Source: CAYRSS01 sp964426945 (GTDB lineage: Bacteria; Planctomycetota; Phycisphaerae; UBA1845). From it: a stretch of DNA of 35,919 nt. The stretch spans positions 1 through 35,919 of the forward strand of contig CAYRSS010000043.1 of NCBI GenBank assembly GCA_964426945.1, in the 5' to 3' direction. The notes under the pieces are model-generated. The model did not search any database. It was given only the letters and a program-made list of their open reading frames with translations, and had not been told where the DNA came from. How positions within the stretch are numbered: position 1 is the stretch's first letter; every line of letters starts with the position of its first letter. The translations under genes were made by a program, and so were the position numbers. Shown here piece by piece: positions 32,332-35,919 of this stretch.

Positions 32332-32397
32332 CGACAACACTCCTCCCGCCCGGCGCTGGTTTACTTGGCAGGCTTGCCGCAGGACAATTGGTCGCCG

Positions 32398-34149
32398 ATG
32401 CGATGGCGACCGGCGACAACTCCTGCGGTGCGATGGCTCGTGGTTCTCGGGCTCGTCGCCGCATCCGCCTGCAGAGCGCACCGGCACGCCGGCGCGCCGG
32501 TCGCTGCGACCACGTTGCCGGCCGCGCCCGATCCTGAACTCCTTCGCGCCGAGCGCCGCCGCTTCCAGGATCAGGAACTGATCCCTGCCCGCCCGATGAG
32601 CTACATTTTCAACGTCGGCGACACCCCGCGAATCATCTGGCGCGACGTGGACGAAGTCCGGCGACTGGGTGGCAGTGCGATTCCGCGGGTGAGGTGGTTC
32701 GACGGGGCGTGGCGCGAGGTCGATCAGCCCGACGCGCCGGGACGGTGGGGGGCCTACATCGAAGGCCGCGCCCCCAACGGCACGCCGCTTCGGCGGGCAC
32801 TGACCTTCTATGCGCGGCCGCCGGGGTTCCTCTTCTACTTCCTTCCCGAGTCGTTCCGTGAAATGCCGCTCGCGCCTGCGCCGGTGGCGCCGGAGGTCTG
32901 GGCCGAGCATGGGGCGGAGATCGCCCGCGTTTCAAAGGATCTGCTCTTCCGCGCCCTCAACGACAGTGAGCAGGGGGCGATTCTCCTGGCGGGGTTGTCG
33001 GCTGCCGCGCCGCTCGGCCGCGCGCCGCGCACCACCGAATCGGCGGCGCTCGCGAATGAACGCTACCACCTGGGGCTGAAGCTGCGGGTGCTGGGGCTGG
33101 CCGATCGCGTGCGGCCGCTGGCGATGCCGCGACGGCTGGACCCGCCGGCCCGGGCGCTGCGTGAGGGGACTCCGGCGGAAGCGGGCGTGCGCCCTGAGGC
33201 GAAGGCGATCATCGACGGGATCTGCAGCGATTGGGCGGTGGATTCGGGTGTGCCGTTCGTGACGCTGGTCGCCCGTTGGGGGGTCATCGTGACGCACGAG
33301 GCGTTCGGGGCCGACAAAGACGGCGCGCCGATCGACCGCGAGTTCCGCTGCCCGGTGTTCTCGATCACCAAGACACTGACGGCGATGCTCTTCAGCCAGT
33401 TCGTCGACCAGGGGCTCATCGGGCTTGACGACTCGCTGGCCACGGTGTTCCCCGACTATGAGCCGCTCGGCGATTGGGTGCCGACCTTCCGCGAGTGCCT
33501 CACCCACACCAGCGGGCTGAAGGGGCACGGCGATTGGGGCGGCGTCCGTAACGCGCACCTCGATAACATCATCCTCAACGGGCTCGACACCAACCGGCCC
33601 GGCACGCGCTACGAATACAGCGGTACCGGCTTCGACCTCGCGGCCGAGGCGATGGAACTCGTCTCAGGCCGCGTGGCGGCGGACCTGTTTCAGGATCATC
33701 TGTTCGCGCCGCTGGGGCTTGGCGACGTGCCGACGGGTAATGCCAGCTCCGACGCACGGCTTACAGCGTACGAGCTGGGGGCGGTGGCCCAATGGCTGGC
33801 CAACGGCGGCAGCTACGGCGTGCACGAGTTCATCTCACAGGCTACGTTTGATGCGCTGCTGCCGGAGGATCTCAACACCCGCTACCCTGGGATCGACGAG
33901 AATGAGGGAATCGGCATGCACTGGATGTGGCGCGATCACCGACCGGGTGCGCAGGCCGGTTCGACGCGCGCGGAGGATCTGATCTTCAGTCGCCGAACGA
34001 TCGGCCACGGCTCGCTCAGCGCGTGCATCCTGCGGGTGGACCTCGACCGCGAACTGATCGTCGTGCAGGTCCGCCGCGAGGCCGGCCCGCGTCACGGCGA
34101 ATGGGCGGACCGGTTCTTCCTTGCGATCGTCGACAACCTGGAGCCGTGA
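32398..34149 (+). CDS. Beta-lactamase-fold serine hydrolase lipoprotein with extra N-terminal domain
   Basis: The 583-residue protein starts MRWRPATTPAVRWLVVLGLV and has C25 after AASA, so it is probably a lipoprotein. Residues about 40-250 form an unknown region (with RIIWRDVDEVRRLGGSAIPR and an aromatic FLFYFLPESF). Residues 255-583 are a class C beta-lactamase/esterase-like domain: nucleophile motif SITK (S322, K325), LTHTSGLKGHG, YEYSGTGFD (Y407-S408-G409, in place of the usual YSN) and a third motif IGHGSLSACI near the end. Such proteins are usually peptidases or esterases rather than antibiotic-resistance enzymes. The ATG at 32398 is chosen for its position next to the signal; an upstream in-frame TTG (32365) is possible. 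It lies 66 bases after the sugar-dehydrogenase-like gene. Confidence 0.9.
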   Translation: MRWRPATTPAVRWLVVLGLVAASACRAHRHAGAPVAATTLPAAPDPELLRAERRRFQDQELIPARPMSYIFNVGDTPRIIWRDVDEVRRLGGSAIPRVRWFDGAWREVDQPDAPGRWGAYIEGRAPNGTPLRRALTFYARPPGFLFYFLPESFREMPLAPAPVAPEVWAEHGAEIARVSKDLLFRALNDSEQGAILLAGLSAAAPLGRAPRTTESAALANERYHLGLKLRVLGLADRVRPLAMPRRLDPPARALREGTPAEAGVRPEAKAIIDGICSDWAVDSGVPFVTLVARWGVIVTHEAFGADKDGAPIDREFRCPVFSITKTLTAMLFSQFVDQGLIGLDDSLATVFPDYEPLGDWVPTFRECLTHTSGLKGHGDWGGVRNAHLDNIILNGLDTNRPGTRYEYSGTGFDLAAEAMELVSGRVAADLFQDHLFAPLGLGDVPTGNASSDARLTAYELGAVAQWLANGGSYGVHEFISQATFDALLPEDLNTRYPGIDENEGIGMHWMWRDHRPGAQAGSTRAEDLIFSRRTIGHGSLSACILRVDLDRELIVVQVRREAGPRHGEWADRFFLAIVDNLEP

Positions 34150-34163
34150 CGGGCGCAAAGCGA

Positions 34164-34240
34164 CGCCCCGTACACATGCCTTGCAGTGTCCGGGGCGCCG
34201 ACAGGCCCGGTCAACAAAGCCGCCGGACGTGCGGCGGTTT
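34164..34240. terminator. Two tandem hairpins between convergent genes
   Basis: First: CGCCCCG (34164-34170) with CGGGGCG (34191-34197), extended by ACAC/GTGT with one mismatch between, 10-base loop, no T run. Second: CCGCCG (34220-34225) with CGGCGG (34232-34237), flanked by AAA upstream and TTT downstream. The second works in both directions: TTTCCGTTT rightward, TTTGTT leftward. It likely terminates both the hydrolase and the lipoprotein gene. Confidence 0.7.
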
Positions 34241-34251
34241 CCGTTTGCTCC

Positions 34252-35427
34252 TCAGAATGGCCGGAACGCGGTTCGGTCGCCGCCCGCCACGGGTGCTAGG
34301 ACGATCTCGCGGTCGGGGTTAACCCACGCCGCACGCCCGCCGAGTACCGTCGTCTGCCCTGCGAGCCCGTCCGCGCGGAACTCGGCCAGCTTCTGGCCGC
34401 GGCCCGACGCGTCATAGCGGATTACGCGGATTCGAGCGGCCGAGTTGCCCTGCGGCTCGACGATTTCCTCGGTAATGACATGGCTGTCGGTCGCGCCAGC
34501 GAGCAAGCCGCCCGCTGACTCGGCGATCACGGTGGTCAGCCCCGTCGCCAGGTCGTAGGCGCTGATCCGCCAATGTCCGGCACCATCGGGCTGGGCCCAG
34601 ACGATGCGGTTGGGAGACGACACCAGCCGAACCTCACCGGCGTAGGAAACGCGTATCGCCGCGTCGATGACGAGCTCCTCGCCCGTGGACAGGTCGCGCA
34701 GCAGCAGCGCTGCCGCCTCGCCCTCGTCCTGCAAGACAAAGGCGAGATCATCGCCGCGGAGCACGAACGGTCCAATCCGGTCCGCTTCGATCTCAAGCGC
34801 GGTCTCAGCCCCTGTCATGTCGACGACGCGAAGCAACTCCGGGCCGCGCCTCACCGGCGTGAGCAGGAAGGTGACCCGGCCGCCGTCCACCTTGAGCCCG
34901 AAGGGTGCCGGGGAGTATTCCGGCTCAACCGTCGGGTCAAAGAGCACGCGCGTCTGCCGCGTTGCGAGGTCGAGCACTTCGACGGAGAGCCGATACTCCG
35001 CGAGATCGAGCACGCGAAGCATGGCGACGTATCGGCCGTCGGTGGCGAGGCCGGTGTAGGTACCTGCGGGGATCAGCGGCTGGAGCAGCTCCCGCTCGCG
35101 CGGCGATTGCTGGAAGCGGTAGAGATTGCTGGGGCCAAGCAGGCCGGGAAACACGACGTCGTTGGTCGGGCCGGGGAAGTTGAGCCGGACGTCGCCCAGG
35201 TTGGTGGCGTAGAACACACGCGTCTCGTCGCCGCCGAGGATAACCGGGAAGGGCTTGCTGCCCAGCGGATCGGCCACGGCGCCGGCGATCGCATCCTGCG
35301 CCGCGTCGACGGCGTCGCCGATCGGTGCGAAGAGGTTGGCCGGGTCAACAGGAACCTGCACGTTGCAGGCGGCGTTCGTGAGCAGTCCGAGGAGGCCCGG
35401 CAGGGCGGCATGGTGGAGGCGGCGCAT
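34252..35427 (-). CDS. Lipoprotein with TolB/WD40-like beta-propeller
   Basis: The 391-residue protein starts MRRLHHAALPGLLGLLTNAA followed by a Cys that fits a weak lipobox. Residues about 55-390 are repeated beta-sheet blades of a TolB-like or six/seven-bladed propeller: YTGLATDGRYVAMLRV, LSVEVLDLATRQTRVLFD, FGLKVDGGRVTFLLTP, FVLRGDDLAFVLQDEG, LLLRDLSTGEELVID, RLVSSPNRIVWAQPDG and WRISAYDLATGLTTVIAES. No catalytic motif is seen. The family is not recognised. Similar proteins in planctomycetes report protein-interaction or sensing roles only by analogy. The ATG at 35427 follows AAGGAG at a spacing of about 7. It converges with the hydrolase gene, and the pair is separated by the hairpins at 34164-34240. 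Confidence 0.85.
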   Translation of the reverse strand: MRRLHHAALPGLLGLLTNAACNVQVPVDPANLFAPIGDAVDAAQDAIAGAVADPLGSKPFPVILGGDETRVFYATNLGDVRLNFPGPTNDVVFPGLLGPSNLYRFQQSPRERELLQPLIPAGTYTGLATDGRYVAMLRVLDLAEYRLSVEVLDLATRQTRVLFDPTVEPEYSPAPFGLKVDGGRVTFLLTPVRRGPELLRVVDMTGAETALEIEADRIGPFVLRGDDLAFVLQDEGEAAALLLRDLSTGEELVIDAAIRVSYAGEVRLVSSPNRIVWAQPDGAGHWRISAYDLATGLTTVIAESAGGLLAGATDSHVITEEIVEPQGNSAARIRVIRYDASGRGQKLAEFRADGLAGQTTVLGGRAAWVNPDREIVLAPVAGGDRTAFRPF

Positions 35428-35790
35428 CGTGTGGCTCCTTGCTCTTCAAGAACGGATTGTTCGGCGCGGACGGACGGGTGCCTGTCGCCGGGCCCCGGCG
35501 GATCCTCCCGGCGGGGCGGGCACAGACCTTTTTACTGTGGGCCGGGCGCGGGTGTCCGTCAAGTTCGACCACGGCCTTCCCCGCAGCCGCGGCGGGCTCG
35601 TGCGAGCGGGGGGCAGCGTGCGCCTCGGTTGCGACGCGTGGGCAGGTCGGGCGGCCGTTTTGCATTCGCAGAACCGGCGGTATAATGCCCGGCCCGGGTG
35701 AGCAGGTTGGTGGATCAGGGACGGATCTCCGGCTCCGCCCGCGGTGCGCACGAGCGGCCGCCCCGGTGACGCCACTTTGACGGGACCTCG
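35428..35790. other. Divergent intergenic region, 363 bases
   Basis: It lies between the propeller lipoprotein and lepA and contains the lepA promoter at 35658-35691. The rest is GC-rich and carries no gene I would trust. The part near the lipoprotein start has a good ribosome binding site for it but no clear promoter. Confidence 0.5.
35658..35691 (+). promoter_or_regulatory. Candidate promoter of lepA with GC-rich discriminator
   Basis: TTTTGC (35658-35663), 17-base spacer, perfect TATAAT (35681-35686), then GCCCG. An alternative -35 TTGCAT (35660-35665) gives a 15-base spacer. The leader to the ATG at 35791 is about 98 bases. The block TATAATGCCCG is the same as at 27782 before rsmA. Confidence 0.6.
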
Positions 35791-35919
35791 ATGGCCGACC
35801 TCAGTCGCATACGCAACTTCTGCATCGTCGCCCACATCGACCACGGCAAGAGCACGCTGGCCGACCGCATTCTTGAGCGGACCGGGGCGATCTCCAAGCG
35901 CGAGATGCGCGAGCAGTTC
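35791..35919 (+). CDS. lepA: Elongation factor 4 (LepA), N-terminal part (3'-truncated by window edge)
   Basis: The 43 visible residues start MADLSRIRNFCIVAHIDHGK, the invariant N-terminus of LepA/EF4, with the Walker A motif HIDHGKST and then LADRILERTGAISKREMREQ, matching the LepA switch I approach. LepA is a ribosomal GTPase that back-translocates or remodels ribosomes. The rest lies outside the window. The ATG at 35791 is fixed by the family N-terminus; no strong Shine-Dalgarno is seen (GGGACCTCG precedes it). Confidence 0.97.
   Translation, partial: MADLSRIRNFCIVAHIDHGKSTLADRILERTGAISKREMREQF

Noticed and set aside
34573..35685. Rightward frame opposite the propeller lipoprotein
   Set aside because: The leftward frame has repeated blade patterns, a signal and a Shine-Dalgarno; the rightward frame is low-complexity.
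1..35919. tRNA, rRNA, riboswitch or CRISPR elements
   Set aside because: I looked for the T-loop GTTCGA pattern, rRNA-like segments, and regularly spaced direct repeats and found none that hold up.

Overview
The window is about 36 kb of GC-rich, gene-dense bacterial chromosome, most likely from a planctomycete of the Phycisphaerae type. The clues are two secreted proteins ending in PEP-CTERM anchors, a sugar-dehydrogenase-like protein ending in dockerin-like EF-hand repeats, a 1402-residue double PQQ-propeller/TPR protein, several Cys-lipobox proteins, and a phage-CII-like small regulator. I saw no tRNA, rRNA, CRISPR array, transposase or integrase. Assignment to the phylum is inference from protein style, not from a marker gene.

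Layout. 1-4348: end of a CapD/FlaA1-type nucleotide-sugar dehydratase, an unrecognised 368-residue protein, a MORN/YwqK-like lipoprotein and a 705-residue unknown. 4748-9422: an RhlE-type DEAD-box helicase ending in a strong hairpin terminator, then a leftward group (tadA, a DUF1579-like lipoprotein, neuA, neuB) that includes the activation steps of a nonulosonic acid (sialic/legionaminic-type) pathway. 9549-13103: an inverted-repeat element just upstream of glyS, then a rightward glyS-mutM-methyltransferase run. 13206-16544: an unknown 205-residue protein facing a degenerate HD-GYP protein, a soluble histidine kinase upstream of that, and a divergent 87-residue protein. 16915-24306: a SMUG1-type uracil-DNA glycosylase divergent from an ABC1/UbiB-like kinase, the giant PQQ/TPR protein and methylthioadenosine phosphorylase. 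24540-26351: two tandem paralogous PEP-CTERM proteins, each with its own good sigma70-type promoter. 26470-27200: a gene-free stretch. 27201-29912: a CII-like regulator divergent from rsmA, which overlaps a cysteine desulfurase by 4 bases. 29934-35427: a triple TRASH/YHS-type metal-binding secreted protein, a sugar-dehydrogenase-like protein, a beta-lactamase-fold lipoprotein and a propeller-like lipoprotein. 35791-end: the start of lepA.

How the genes relate. Housekeeping functions (translation: glyS, tadA, rsmA, lepA; DNA repair: mutM, SMUG1-type UDG; sulfur and methionine salvage: cysteine desulfurase, mtnP) are interleaved with envelope and exported proteins. The dehydratase fragment and neuA/neuB suggest surface glycans with nonulosonic acids. 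The kinase and degenerate HD-GYP protein look like a small signalling pair without a visible receiver partner. The most novel-looking items are the paralogous PEP-CTERM pair, the HD-GYP protein with a mutated metal site, the lower-GC insertion inside glyS, and the inverted-repeat element upstream of glyS. None of these is proven to be a new system from sequence alone.
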